Shown: one piece after another, positions 13,201 to 28,200 of the stretch | Position numbering within the stretch: position 1 is the first letter of the stretch | Layout: every line of letters starts with the position of its first letter | NCBI RefSeq assembly: GCF_004210375.1 | Contig: NC_134833.1 | Location: 24,928,063-24,992,062, forward strand | DNA: 64,000 bases | DNA from: Tachypleus tridentatus | Lineage: Eukaryota; Arthropoda; Merostomata; Xiphosura; Limulidae | Reading direction: 5' to 3' | Translations under genes and position numbers: made by a program | Notes under the pieces: generated by a model | Told to the model about the DNA's origin: nothing | What the model saw: only the letters and a program-made list of their open reading frames with translations | Databases searched by the model: none

Positions 13201-16200
13201 TATAAGAAAACATTGTTTGTCTGAACAATCAGGATTTTAAAGAACAATTTACATTTAACATCTGACTCTTTGAGGGGTAGTGGATGAAATAGAGAAGATG
13301 ACAGGGTAAGAGAAAATGTGTCAAGCTAGAGGAAATTTGTCTTTTTTTTAAATATTGTCTTGTATCATTAAGAAATTAAAACTGTATACAATCAATATAT
13401 GAATTATTAGTTAAGATTTTATGCTGGAACAGGGGTGAGTATGCATACTTTAAACACTAAAATACATTGCATCATCTTCATAACACTAAACTTTGTTGGA
13501 AGATTTGCAGGATCACCAACTTCATTGGTAACAAGCTGGAACCATTGTTAGCAGGCACATTGATTTAATTGTTAACATTTATGTTTGTGTTTATCACTGT
13601 TGTTATTGGTATCTTGATATTTATTGGCTCCAACAGGTACATTGGTACCAAAAATAGATTCTTTCCATATCCAATGTTTCAGTCTGGTTTTTCTTTCTCC
13701 GTAATGTATATCTGTCAAACTCAGCCAACTCCCATCTGGCTTAACACTATGGCACAGGAAGTCTGATTGTAACCTCTCCTCCCACTATATGGATGGTTCT
13801 TTCTCTTTTGGGAATGTGAGCATCTCTCAAACCCCTCCTGCTTTTGGGATGAGTGTACCAGAGATCCTTTCAATGGTCTTTATGTGATCAAGGGATCATA
13901 AAAATCGATTCACTGGTGTTTTCACTTTCTTTATTTGGGATCATTCTTCAGTATAAAGGAGTTACTGTGTAAAGATTGCTGTATACTATGCCACTTATCA
14001 AGTAATTCATTTCTTCATGAATGCTTCACTTCAGGGATGGAGTGCATATCCCAGAAGTTGAGAAGTCCAGGGTCTAATTATGGATAATGAGGCTTTCCTA
14101 CACAATGTTTTAGTCCTTCTTATTCAATAGGCAGTGTCTTATGGCCTAGGTTTACCAAGTAGAAAACAATTGTCAGGCTACACTCCAACAATTCCACAAT
14201 GGTGTCTTGCATTTTCTATCCAGGAGGTACTTATCTCCTTCTTTTCAAACCTTGAATCTCTTTTCTTGGAACTGCTCATATCATTTCACCATACCAGCTT
14301 GCCATGTTCGATGGGTGATGATTGTGGTAATAGTTCAATTGTCCCGACCCAAACAGATTCTCCCACCAGAGTAGATGCATCACAAGTTTCTGTTTGATTG
14401 ACTCTCCTTTTCATATGCTGATTATTGGTGGGTTGGCCATTAATTGGAACAAGCAAATACTGACAACTTGGTCTCCAGTATCATTGGAATTTGGCAACTG
14501 ATGCATGCCTTCAGGACAGGACTGTATTACAGCTCTAAGTCTTCCCTCCATTCTCTGTGTTACCAAAGATACTAACTATTATTTGTTCCAGCCCATTGTC
14601 GAGTCTTGTTTATTGCAACATATTGGCAACTATATCATGGTTTCTACTTCTATGGTATTTTTAATATTGTCTACCTCTTGAACTTCCTCTTTGGCCATCT
14701 CTTTGGAGACAACCATGGTCTTGCATGGTACATCCTGCTATCCAGAAGTGTAATCTTCAGATATGAAGGTTGTACAGCTCTTTGCACAGCTTCAGGGTTT
14801 AAGGTTATCATACATCTGTCTCAGTGTTTGCTTAGTTCTGTGATTGTCATTTGTCAGTGAAAATAGAACACATGTTGGTTATGGTAGAGTTAAAGAAGGT
14901 TAAACTCGCTTTGATCAAAAATCCCAACTATAACTTGTTTTTTGACCTAACTCTTTGGCCTGAATTTATCTTCTACAGTTGCTGTGTACAAGGCAGACTT
15001 ATCAATAATACCATTTAATAATAAAGAAAAACATTATTTGAGTCTCCAGTACTCTCTAGCTTCCTCAAGCTGCTTTGGGTTTTTTTTAAATGGCCATTCC
15101 AGTTACCTAACTGGTTTATTAAGGTTACATTACATGTTCTTTCTGAAAACCTGTTTGTGACCTCATTCTCATATTTCATATATCACCTTTACTGAAAATA
15201 CATCACCAGTTAGGGAGGTTTCTAATTGCTGTTCACAGGATGTTTTATCATTCTATCTTCTTCCTCACACTAGTTCTTTCTTGAGACACTGTCAGCCAGG
15301 GAAGGAGATAAATCATTTTTCTGATCATTATCTATCACTTCTATGAGTTTAATTGTTATGTTCAATGAAAGTCTTGAAGGTTTTGTTGCCTGCACCTAGT
15401 GCCTTTAGAGATGATAAACGATGGCCTTTTTATTCATTGGAATTATTCAACTTCCCAGGATTTATCTCCAGTTACACTTATGAGGTGGGTAAGCAATTTA
15501 TCCATATTGCTTATTCCGAACTATCTGAGATGAGGAATCTTCTACAGATCATCAGATTTGTTACATTCCTATACCATGAGTAGCACAATTGTGTTGCTCA
15601 CTGAAGGACATTGTGCAAACTGGTATGTGGATTTCCTCCAACACTATTATCTCGCATAATTTGCATGATATGGCAGTTTATGAAGGTTTTGACTAACCCT
15701 CTCTTGTTATCTTAACCACTTTTGTTAGATTACATGAAGGCAAGAGTATCTAGGTTGCATCAGCCTTTGTAGAAATGAGGTGTTCCATAAAGCCACCTAG
15801 GGGCTAAGTGGGTGGTATTGTTGTATTGTGTTGAACTAGCACTCATGTACTGTCATGAATAAAGCAGAAGTGGCTATTGTACATTATTGCTAATCATTGG
15901 ATTGAATAATTTGAGGTCAGTTTGTTTTTAATGATAAAGAATAAACATGAGAAACTAGAGAAAGTACTTGTCCAGTATTCTTTTTCTTGCTATTGATTGC
16001 TGGTTATATCTAAGCTTACATGTTTTATATTAATGGTAGTAGTACATTAAATGCTTGTTTATGTAATTAAATAACACACCAAAGAGCATTGGTTAATAAC
16101 ATGCAGAAAGCAGAGAATTTTTCCTTGCACTCAAAATTTCTATGGCTTTCTAACTATGTGGCAAGAGCCATTACAAATTCATCCCAACTATTCATTGACT

Positions 16201-19200
16201 TTGTTATGGGAATGAAGTTTGGAGAGAAATTGGTGCTTATCTGTTCAGAATATGGCATTATAGAATTTGTTTAATTTTGTACATTTTGAAGGTGTGGAGA
16301 ATTAAATAAAGAAGATATCTAGAGAAAACGTGCTGCTGTGAACATTAGGGAAATTCAAGATTTTCTTTAGTATTTCATAATAGAATTAAGAACTTGAAAC
16401 TTGTATGCTATTAAAATATATATTATTAGTGATATGTTTATGGCATATTAATTGGTATTTCACCATAAAAAAAATCAGTTTAATAAGATGAATGTAAGAC
16501 ACTAAAACTTGTCATACATGGAGAGAGAAGATCAAACAAAGAGAATCCAGTATTTTTATTTTCTTCAAGAAGGATGTTTGAGTTTTTTTGTTGATGAATC
16601 GGCAAAAATGCATTGATAGTATGTTTGTGACTTGTATATTACTTTCTTAAAAGTCCTTTAATTATCGTCACACATTTAGTTATTCAGCTATTGATATTAC
16701 CTTGAAAAGTATCTCATAATATTATTGACTAATTAAAATTAGTGTTTGATTATTATTGTTTGAAATATTCAAATACTCAAAATATTGCTGTTGCAATTCC
16801 TTATTATTATTTTCATACAATTCAAGGTTTTTCTCCTTAATTAATTTTCAGTATAACTTTCTTTGAACATTCCAATTATCCAACTTTTATGCCATGAAGT
16901 AAACAGTCGAATGATTAATTTGTAAACTCTAACACTCTAGTATGTATGATATTCCAGTTGCAAGTATAAAAACATGTATCTAACTGTTGCTGAAGAATAA
17001 ACATTAACACAAATAAAATCTTTGTTTAGAAAAAAAATTAATTTCCAATTTTAAATAATTGAAAAATGCTAATTATAACAACAAACTTCAAATTTGAACA
17101 GACCACTTAATTAAATAAAAAAAAGTGTTAAGAAATAAGAAGGTTGCATTTGTGTACTATTATTTTTCGAAGAATATTGTGCATCCTTGTCTTCTCTACA
17201 GAGAGAGTGGTTTTGATCAAGTTACATATAACTTGCATATATGTTGTCCACAGCTGTGCAAGACGTGTTATACAAAACTCACTGTGAATAATGATGTTTA
17301 TACTGGAGGGCTGCTTGGTTAAAATGAGAGTTGTGTAGTAGCTGGTCTGTCCTTTCCTTTCTGGCAAGCAGGGAAGGTACTGACTGATTCCTTTAGATTT
17401 TCTTACAGCAAAAATAATGCCAATTAATTAGAAAAAAAACGATGTTATCATAACTGTTGTGAGATGGGGATTTCTGCGAGAACACTTAAAGTATTCTTAT
17501 ATATTTACAAATCTATATTCACTCAACTGTCTGTTACAAACCATACCTATTCTGTGGAAAATGCCAGCATCAGGTAAATGTACTGCCTTACTTAATGACT
17601 TGCATTTGTTGGCTTTTAAGAATAGTGTTTTGCACTCATCCATTGCACTCTCTTCAGTAAAAGACCTTTCCAGCTGTAAGACTGGAGAGGATCTGGGCAC
17701 TTTCTTGAGGTTTCTGCAACACAAATTCTTCTCCCTCTTCATTGAGTAAAGCATTGGACACCTTTGAGGCTTAACTAGTTCCTAGCTGGAGAGGTGGACT
17801 ATGGAGAATCCAAACTAGTTGAACTCAACAGCTAGGGCTATAGAAATGAATAACAGAGTGAGAAATGGGGCAGTGGTGACACTGTTTGTGTATAGCAGGT
17901 CACTCCTCATATGTATCATTCATGTAGCTTGTACTCTCCTCCTGCAGCCATGTTGACACTCCTTCTATCCATGTAACACAGGTAGCTTTGTTACATTTTT
18001 CCTCATTACTTTACAAGTGAAGAATATACCCTGAATGAGATGAGATGTGGCCTCCCACTGAGAAGTACCTATGGAGTAAATGCTATAGGATTTCACATAT
18101 CTTGGCTTGCCTTTAAGTAATTTCTGAAAGATGCTTATCTAAATAAAATTTGTTCAGATCTTTCCAAAAGTTTACTGTGAGATTCTAATTAAACTGTAAA
18201 TGTAAGTGGGGTATTGTCTTGCAAATTAATGCTTTCTTCACCTGAAAATATATTTCTGATCGATACTCACCTATGTACACATTATCAGCCATCCTCTTTA
18301 CATCCAATGCAACTTTTCCACTTACATCATGAAAGAATAAAGTTTCATGAGTACAAGTGTGTAGTGGAAATTATTGTGCATGGAGTTATCTTATTTTTGG
18401 AGGTCTTTGTTGTATGATGATACCATCACTGACTAGTGCAATTCCTGTGGAATTAGGAGGAAATTGTCTCAAGGCTAATGGCATGCAAATATCTGACAGT
18501 TGCACAAGAAAGATAGCTGAACTGTGTGTGGGGGTAAGTATCTGTTGGAAATACATTTTTAGGTAAGGAAAATATCTTTCTCCATGTACTGGTTATTTTT
18601 ATGACTGTTGTACAATGGCTTTCTCATAAGATTTACCAAATGTGATATCACACGTTGTATTGAAAACTGACTAAAACTATTTTGCTGAAAATAATTTTAC
18701 AGCAACGCAATTTGAGAAATAGAGAGAGACAGAAGCAGGCCCAGCTTCAGCAGCAGCAGTTGCAAGTTTTGTCCAAGGCTGCTAAAGGAAGAGAAAGGTA
18801 AAACTGTAATTGTTACTGTAAGCTACTTCACTCATCTTTGATTACAAGTAAACTAATTGTGTAAAATAAAGTTTTTAGAAAATTATATTACTGATGATTA
18901 TATTGAGTTTAGGAAAAAAAAATTAAATTATTGAATTATGTTGTTTTCGAGATAAAAATATATATGCTTGTAGGATTTCTACAGTAATATATTAACTGCT
19001 ATGAGGTATATGTAATTACAACTTCTTCAACTAGTTAAAAACTCCACAATTTCAATGACTAACTAATTTTAAGACTACAAAACTACAACAATGTAAAGGA
19101 TAGGTCCACAGTGAAGTGTGCTGAAAGTATTATTGATTAGCTGAGAGTCATTTACCATAGAGGTAAATGTTAAAAATTAATATTACGTAAAATAAAAACT

Positions 19201-22200
19201 ATTAAAATTAGTTTTATACCATTGATGTTTAGACCTTTTGAATGGATGTAAGCCAAAGCATCGGGTATAACAATATTTATCTGAAGTTGTTTGTCATCTT
19301 CATTGCAAATGGATTTAAAATCTTTAGTTTATTCAGTCATGGCTTTTTATGTTTTGTAACTAGTAGACTAAAAACATATCATTAACAGGGATAGACTTCA
19401 ACAGCAAAGAAAAATACAGAAACAAATGAAACAGAAATATGATCACAAAGGACAAATAACTGTGAAGAACCGTGATGCATCTGTAATTGTTCGTCCAGAT
19501 TGGCAAGTGATAGAAGAAATGGACTTCCCACGTTTGGGAAAACTCTCATTGCCTAGTATTGGTGAAGGCAAGGATGTGTAAGTAGATTAAACTTAAAAGA
19601 GAAACAAGATGTTCATCTTTTGAGTTAATTTTACACAGTTCTTTCAGTAACTTCGATTTTCTTTTTTTCTTACTGGGACTTCATTGTTTTTTTTGATATT
19701 TCTATAGTTCATAAGTATTAGTTAATAGATAATTTAAGCATAAACCTATTTTTGTGGATGTGGTTTAAAATGGCAAAAGCCAAACAACCTCACTGCAATA
19801 TAATCTGTCAGTAAAATTTTGCACATGTTGCCTTTTTATTCATAATGTCATTGACCTTTCTATGATGAACCCATAGAGACCACCAGCATTTGTATACCAT
19901 AATTTCTAATATATTTTGTGTATTTTCACAAAATTTGGAAAGCTTTCAATAAACATTACATGTCTTTTGTAGACATGAAATCAGATTTCTTAAATATGTA
20001 TTTTTACTAACATTTGCCCTCAAACATATGAAGTCAGCATGCTGACTGCTTGGAGGGTAAAGTGATTTTTTAAAAGATCTTAAGATGAAACGTACTCTTC
20101 CTCTGGATATTGTCAAATTTCATTTATCTAGTCTTTAAAATATTCTAAATAAATATCAATTATTTATTTTTAGTAAAACTGTATATTCTACCTGCAATTT
20201 TGTCTATCCTGACTTTAAACAAATTAATTTGATTTGACCAACTTTGTAACTGACATAAAAAATATGAAGTAAATCTAAGTTACTCCTTTTTCATTTTATA
20301 ATGTGTATAAATTATAGCAGGAACTCACATTTGTTTATCCCAAACAGGTTAAGAAGATGCATATGTTTATAATTGGTTTTATTGTCCTTTGAACCATGTA
20401 TAACTGATAATCCTGTCACACAAGTTATAAGTCACTTAACAAATGTGTAGTACACAGTACCATATTGAATGATGATACTGTCAAACTGCTCTTGAACATG
20501 CCTTGTGAAAAATTTTCATTATTATTTTTCATTATTTTGCCTGATCTAATAAGTTTGTAATTTTTACATTTTAGTTATTTATATAATAATAAATAAGGAA
20601 TATATGTGAAAAGCAAGAAAATGTGTTGCTTACTTGTGACCTCTTGTTTTTATGCTGTTGGTTAGTGATGAATTGTAAGCCTACTTTTTTTTATACTAAT
20701 TGTACTTGTATATTAAATAACTTTTACTTAAAAAGTGCTTGTGAGAACAAATAATAATAATAATAATGTGCACAAAACATACTTTGTTCTACAATATATC
20801 CAACTTTCTAACCATTGTGTAAAAGCCTATTGTCTTACCTCAAGCAAAATTTTCAGATTGAAGACCAAGTAGATGATACTCTGTACTGAAAACAATGTAG
20901 TGTTTTGTGTCATTTGATGAGTTTAAAATCTGGCTGTCAAATTAGTTTTCAGAGCTTTAGATGAGATTCTATATCAATTAGTATTTGCTCTTTGAAATCC
21001 AAGTGAATGATGAAAAGCAAAATTTCAGTGAGCATATGAAACAGTTCACCTTTATTTATTTTTAAGATACAAATTCTTACTTATAAAAGTACATGAACAA
21101 ATTTACCAAGACATTGCTTTGCCACATAAAGGTAGTCTTCTGTTTAAAAGTAGAAAAAACAGTTATTCTTTGAAGAACTCCTCTGCATTCCTAGATCACA
21201 AAATTAATCTCTGTTGTTTGACTAGCCTTCTCAAAATCTGATATGACTAGTTTAAGTCTTTACATCACATTTGAATAAATATGAATTACTAAGCATATAA
21301 CTTACTAGTTTCTTTGCACTTCTTGTGTCTAGGTCTTTTACAGCTCTCCATTTGCTGAATGGTTTATCTTGAACTGTGACAAAATATTCTAGCATTTTCT
21401 GTACATGATTATCAAGATCTTTAACAGTTTAACTTCAAAAACTTTCATATGTTTACGTGCTAAACTTCATAACTGTCTAACATATTTACATGTTAAACAA
21501 ATATTGTACTTGTTCAATTCTTATGAGAGCTAAAGGACTTTTTTGGTTTCTTAGCCCTAGGCATACATATGTGGTTGACTAAGCTTTCTCTTTCTACTTT
21601 TTTTATTTTGTAAATTCCCATAGCCTGATTACCTTAACCAGATCATAATTTGATTCCTGAATATTACTTATTTGAATATTCAAAACACTGTCTAGTGTTT
21701 TTTGTACCAATGAACATCTGTATTTGTTTTTTATTCCATTTTGAACATTAAAGGTCCTTTTGCACTCAACAGTTGTAACAGCTATACATACTTATTTCAC
21801 TCAACTTTGCAAACTCGGTAATCTCTTTTTTATGCAGTTGTATAACCCTCTGGCACAGACTTTTAAGTAGGTAAATGTTTGTATGATTCTGAAATCATAC
21901 CATTTACTATGGGACATTCTTGCTTGAGCATTTCTTTGTCTGAGCATTTGTTGACTTATTTTTGTTCTTCTCTTTGTTCATCCACTCCCTGGAGATTGCC
22001 ATGAGCATTTACTGTTTGATCAGTTCTACATAACAGCATAAGAGCCATTATTGGTTCTAACACGAGGCTATAGTCTTTAAAAATTTCAGTCTTTTTCTTT
22101 CTTTTTTTAATCTATGTTTTATATTTTTTTTAGACTGTATATACGTGTTTTTCAGGTTTAACAATTGATTTTCGGTGTTTTTGGAATACTTAAGTTTTTC

Positions 22201-25200
22201 TCCATTCATAAAACTAGGTTTTGATTTTGCTCTAAGTTTTGTACAGTCTCTCATGCTCTTTAGAGCATTTACATCTTCTGATTATAGAGACTCTTAACTT
22301 CACTGTTGTTGCTTGCATCAATGGCTGTATTTCACTAAATTGCAATTGTTTTTTGTAACTGCTCACTAAGCATTGCAAGAACATCATGAATATTTAGCAT
22401 AAATGACACTAGCATCACTGTCTTATTTTATGAAAAGTATTTGTGCAAACCATAGACAGTAGCATTTTTTTCTTTTCCAAACTTTGAAAGGATAATGAGG
22501 AATGACTTAAAACTCCTAAACAGCTTCAGTGACATTTGAAAGCCCAAATTATTGTATGCTGTGTCACTCTTTTATTGTAGGTTCAAGTTCACCTAACAGT
22601 TTTTGAGTACTGTTAAGTTTTGAAGTACGATTACTTTTGACCCATTCATGAAACATAAAGAGAAGATACTCTGTCTTGAGTGTCCAACTTTTTAATTGAG
22701 TATGTCACAGCTAAGTTTAGGCAATGGGCAATGCAGTATGTTTGTTATGCAGAGACAGAATACTCTGATTCTGTCTGCACAATAATGCCTGTTTTAATCT
22801 GTGATTATTGACACAACAGGTGTTACTAGCAAAACATTCTTAGCTGGGTCAAGCTTGAGGTTGGTGAGGCATTTTATCAGGTGACTTACAGTGATATGAA
22901 CTTTTCCATCTTCACTAGCTACCTTTGTTAAGAACTTTGTTTCTGTTTAACCATTTTCACATATCTTAAGTGCATTATGTTTTTGTATTGACAAATCTGT
23001 GCTTTCATCTATCATCATTGCACGTGGCTTGGACTAAAGGACTTCTTTATTTAAGTGACCTCTGAACAACTCTATTTATTTATGACTGCATATCATTTAT
23101 TGTTAGATAGCTTAAACTTTTATATTTGTGCAATTAAAAATCTATAACTCAAAGTGTTGACTTTATCAGATGGTCACTCCTCCTATGGTACATAAAGGAT
23201 TGTACAAAACAATATACTGTCATCTCGTAATACAGAGATTGAAATATTTTCCCTGTCAACATCATTGCCATACATTTTACTTTTCTGCCCAGATTTCTTC
23301 AGTAAACCTTTTTCAGCCTGCTGTTGTTTTGAATACAACCTATGCCTCTCAATACTGTTCTTCTGAATATTAGGTTATATCCCTCACTCTCACTCACCTG
23401 TAACATTTTGCAACAAGTGTGAAGTGTTTACACTTTTCTAGACTTGTTATTACAGACAATTCAGTATTGTTTTGCATGTTTATAAGCATTTTTGACAATG
23501 TTTAGGCCTTAAGTATTGTATCTGATGTTACAAACATAACACATGCTCAAAATGAGAATGTTAAAAAAAGAAAACGAATAGTTGACTTAAAATTATATAA
23601 ACTAGAAATATAACACAAAGTATGCAATAAAAGGACAAACACAAATATAATGCTTAAATCCTCACATAAAATAATTTAACATCAGCCTGTTTAAAGTTTT
23701 AATTACCAGTTTTCACAAAAAAAAATGAACAATGGATATTGCAGCTAAGGAAGGTTAATGTGACAACATTCTTTGAGCCCAGTGAAGCTTGGCTGCTATT
23801 CAGAATATAACCTGCACTACTAAATAACTATTCTTCAGAAGTACTGGTTGCTAAAATTGCTAGATACCTAACTGCAAATGTGCTAAGTTGCAGTTACAAA
23901 TGAGCATTATTTGCCTAGAATCTCAGTAAGTCATCTTGTGGAGTGAGTGGTCACTTATTCAGCAGTCATTTCAGATGGTCTTTGTATTGTAGACACATTG
24001 TTTTATTGTAAATGGATATCAGCAGCTTTAAACCAACAGTTTTCTTTTTTCCATGAATTTTTTGAACATTTTTTTGTGGTTGTGAAGAAATGGTTCTATT
24101 TTTGCATGTTTTGCCACTTCAAGCAGTACTGGACTATCTAGAAAAACAATTGAAATCCTGCATTACACACAGTTTTATCTAAATATGAGATTAATAAAAG
24201 AAAGTTATTTCTGATCTTAACCAGATTGCTCTTGCTGGTGTAGCTTAAATTTATTTTAATGTTAATAATCAGAACTAAATTATGTGTAAAGTTTACAGTT
24301 TGTGTTGAAAATTATTTTGTAGATATTTTTAAGAGTGACAGACATGAACATTTAGTATTTCATGTACAGGTGATAAAATTTTATTCAGTAAATACATACA
24401 ATACTTGTATATACAATACAAGTATCAGAGATTTTATATATTTAAAAAAATATTTTTAGCAGTTGTATCTTTCACTCTTAAAGTTCATGAATTGTCAGTG
24501 GATTTTTTTTAAATGTATCTTGAAAATCACTCCTTTTGGAAAACTAAACTTAGATGATAAATGTTTTCTTATAGTTATACATGTGGAGCTGTAGAGTTTT
24601 ATGTCAAGACCAATGATCGTATTACTTGTAGAAGTGAAAAAAGGCTTCAGAGAATTAATCGCATTTTTCACAAAGTGACTACAACTGATGATCCCATTAT
24701 TCGACAGGTGTTGTCTTTAAACTTTATTTCAAGAATTTCATATATAATAAGTATCTAAGAAAAGTAACTTTTGAATTTTTAATTGACCAAGTATACAGAA
24801 TCACTGAAAATAAAATATGATCCTCTTTTTGTGTCTGTGTGTGTATATATGTATATATTTCTTTCAAAACATAATTTAACAGTAAGTTCTTGTTTTGGAA
24901 TATATTTTTTATAATGTAAATGTAATTTATGTGCATAAAGAAATTAAGAGACTGCTTATTTTCCATCTTAAAGATTTGCAGTTTATATTGTGTTCTTAAA
25001 ATTGTTTTTCTTCCTTTTTTTTTTCTTTTGTGAAAACCATGTAACATTTCAACTGATTTAAATCCAATATGGTTGATGAGCTCTATTTCCAAAGTTTTTA
25101 TAAAATACTTTTTTTAACTGTAAATTAGATACTTTCACATAATTATCCAGTTGTGTTTATATCTTGCATATATGAATCTCAGGTTCCAAGAATTTATTTG

Positions 25201-28200
25201 TACTTACATTTTTTTTAACCTAGCCTTTCAGGATCTTGTACAGCTGCACTACTATAATTGTTATTTTCATGGATGAACTTTAGAATAATTTTCATTCTTG
25301 TCTTGTATTTTTCAATTTATAGATCAGTTGACTTTGCTTTACATTTTGAAGAAGTTGCAGAATATCTTATGATAACTAACTGGTATAGAAATCAAAAGTT
25401 TTCATTCAGATTATTTGTTCCTTGTCTGCCACAAGACACTGGTTAAAATCCATGTCATGTAAATATGTTGGTAAAATGACAACAACTTTCGATTTTAATA
25501 AAGCTTCTACCGAACTAAAAAAAATCAAATTCTTATACTTCATTTCAGCTTACAAAAACAGAAGGAAATGTTTTTGCAACTGATGCTATTATTGCAACAC
25601 TGATGTGTGCTACACGTTCTGTGTATTCTTGGGATATAGTTGTTCAGGTAAGCTAGGTGTCTGTAACTAACCAGATTTTTTCTACAAATATCATGTGCAT
25701 TAGTGTGCTGGTTTACAACCGAGTTAAAATTTAGATTATATAACTGTCTCAATTGGAATATAACTGTGAGACCATTTCACACCACAAGATTCACATCTAC
25801 TCTGTTTTTTATATTGTAACATTTCAACCTGGTAGTTATACAGATATATTTGTGCTTCTAGTAATATATATTATATTTGTAGCATATATTACTGAAATCA
25901 TGACTCATTGCAGTTATTCACGTCTGTTACGAGATCATAAGTTTAAGGTGTGTTTTTGATCAAATCCATTATACATCTAAAATGGGTTTACTTTTCATGA
26001 TTTTTTGTGTTAGTTATCTAATTGAAGAAAATATTGTGCTATTTATTTGTAACTTGCATTAATTTTTTTATCTTTGCTGATATGTTATTTTCTTCATTGT
26101 TTAATCATGACTTTTGCTCCTTTTGATAGCTTTGTTCTCTAGTAATTTGAATAAATGTATTCTGTTTATAATTTTCATCTTTTCAGAGAGTAGGAAACAA
26201 ACTTTTCTTTGATAAAAGAGATGACTCAGAATTTGGTAAGTTGTGTATATGGTAAAATGTTACATATTTTTGTTTGAAATATCATATTATTCTTAAAGAT
26301 AAGCAATTTCTCATTTTTTTAAATCTTGATGAATGTTGTGAAGAAAGAAATAGTTGTGGAATAGATATAAAAAATTTATATATTTTAATGCAGAACTGTA
26401 GCATACTGAGTGTAATTTTTTAAATTTTTAACTTTGGTTATAGTGTATATATTACTGAAAGTATACAAATGGAATTAGAATTCACTGAGTTTTAGCACTT
26501 AGTCAAAGATTTTCATCTTTTACTGATATTCATGCTGCCAAATTTTGTTTTCAAAATCTTGTCATAAGACAGCTCAATAAGATTTTCTTCTTCAACAAAG
26601 GTAAATTCAGATGGAGCCTTAGCCTTGCATGGGTCTTGGATCCATGCAAACTTCTTCATATCTTCTGGAAAGTAATCTTTCAAATCAGTCACTGAGCTGT
26701 GTTAGGTGCTTCCCCAAAACCGATTTTTGTTTGTGGTTCAAATCAATTTCATTGGATGTAACATACTGTTGCAAAAGGGGGAAACAGTCTTTGCCATCAT
26801 CTTCGTTTATTTTTCTTCTCCACAGCAGTAATGTTTTTCTGAAGGCTAAAACCTTCTCTGCGAATTTCAGAATGTACATGTTGCTTTCCTGTAGAGAGAT
26901 TCAACACATTCAGTTTTTGAAGAGATTGCACAGGTGTGCTAATTTTGACAAAAAATCAGTATCCAGGAAGTTTTTAGCTCAATTGTGTTTTTTTTTGAGA
27001 TAAAGAGTAGAATTCCTGTCATAATTCGAACATGTGGGACAATACATTCCCACAGGAGAGTCATTGTGAGCGACAGTAGTACAACAAAGATGCATGCTCA
27101 GATCCCATATTTTCACACAGTTTTTAAAAACTTCACCTTCTGTGGCAGAGTTTTTATAAAGTTCACCACTTTCAACATACTTTCCAGGATTAGGTTCAGT
27201 GGAGAACTCAGGTGCTTTGATGCAAGGGCTTCCCTGTGGATTATGTGGTGGGTCCACAGTGCATCAAGAGCTTTGCTTCATATGAGTGCCTACAATCCTC
27301 CATACAGGCTGGACATAGAGCAACCACTCTCAGTATAGGTGCCAACTCACTTAGTCCAGTGTAAGTTGTTTTCATACACAGAAATGTCAAAGGTCTCAAA
27401 AACGTCTTTAGCCTTTGTACTTGCAGTGATACTTTTACAAAAGAGAAGGCCTTTCACAATTTTTTTACCATCTAAAAACTGTGTAGCAAATCAGATGAGC
27501 ATGATTTTGCAACCACTTATGTGGACTGTTTAATTTGCAAATTGGTAATCTCTCATTACATGAACCTGAAAACTGTAAACATGCAGTCACAGAGTAATCT
27601 TGTTACCATGAAGCATGCCTATATTAAAGATATACATTTCAGCTACTGAAAAAGCCTACATCTAGGCCTAATTATGTAATTTGATTGGTAAGAACACAAG
27701 AATCACAAGAACAAACACACAATTTGTAGGCCTGTGATGCAATAAAACAATTCAAGACCAAACTGTTGGGGGGGGATGATTATATGCACCATACTCCCCA
27801 CCTAAAATGAAGGGGTGATGTATACCCTCCATCCCCTTAGGATTTATGCCCCTGATAGTCACATGGTAATATCTAAATAATCTTCTTTGATCATGGCAAA
27901 TTTGAAAACATTGGTTGCAAAGTTATTTTGTTCACATTGTAAATGATGAATGATGACTGTACTGGATTGACATGCAACACCTTTGCAAGAATCAAGACTT
28001 GTATAAGAACTTTAAAATTATTACTGTGAAGAATTCTAGCAATTGTCATTTATATTACAAAAGCAGAGTCCCACAAGTCTTGGAATTTTACACACTTGGA
28101 ATTATAGGTTTGGAAAAAAATGTGACAGGACTTCATTTAATAACTGTTTTAATTTCAGGTACAAACATGTTGCTTGCTTTTTTTGTTGGTTGTTTTGAGT

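Larger units (their letters stand above)
11304..18702 (+). other. eIF3d intron 3
   Basis: Contains family A copies 2 and 3 and, between them, a decayed DIRS-like retroelement (about 13980-14830). The stretch 16480-18700 has no recognised element. A minus-strand frame at 17497-17754 is open but matches nothing I know. Confidence 0.75.
19578..24574 (+). other. eIF3d intron 5
   Basis: Family A copy 4 (about 19760-20950) is followed by a minus-strand hAT transposase pseudogene (about 21590-23350). Nothing is recognised from 23350 to 24574. Confidence 0.8.

Noticed and set aside
17497-17754. 85-codon minus-strand frame, possible retroelement gag
   Set aside because: Some texture of a coding relic ([20 protein letters not shown]), but I could not tie it to a known family, so it is not annotated as a gene.
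24724-25092. 122-codon open frame on the minus strand
   Set aside because: It lies inside intron 6 and encodes low-complexity Lys/Ile/Asn sequence from AT-rich DNA, with no motif.
26629-27003. 124-codon open frame on the plus strand
   Set aside because: It is the antisense of a hAT transposase pseudogene whose recognisable motifs are on the minus strand.
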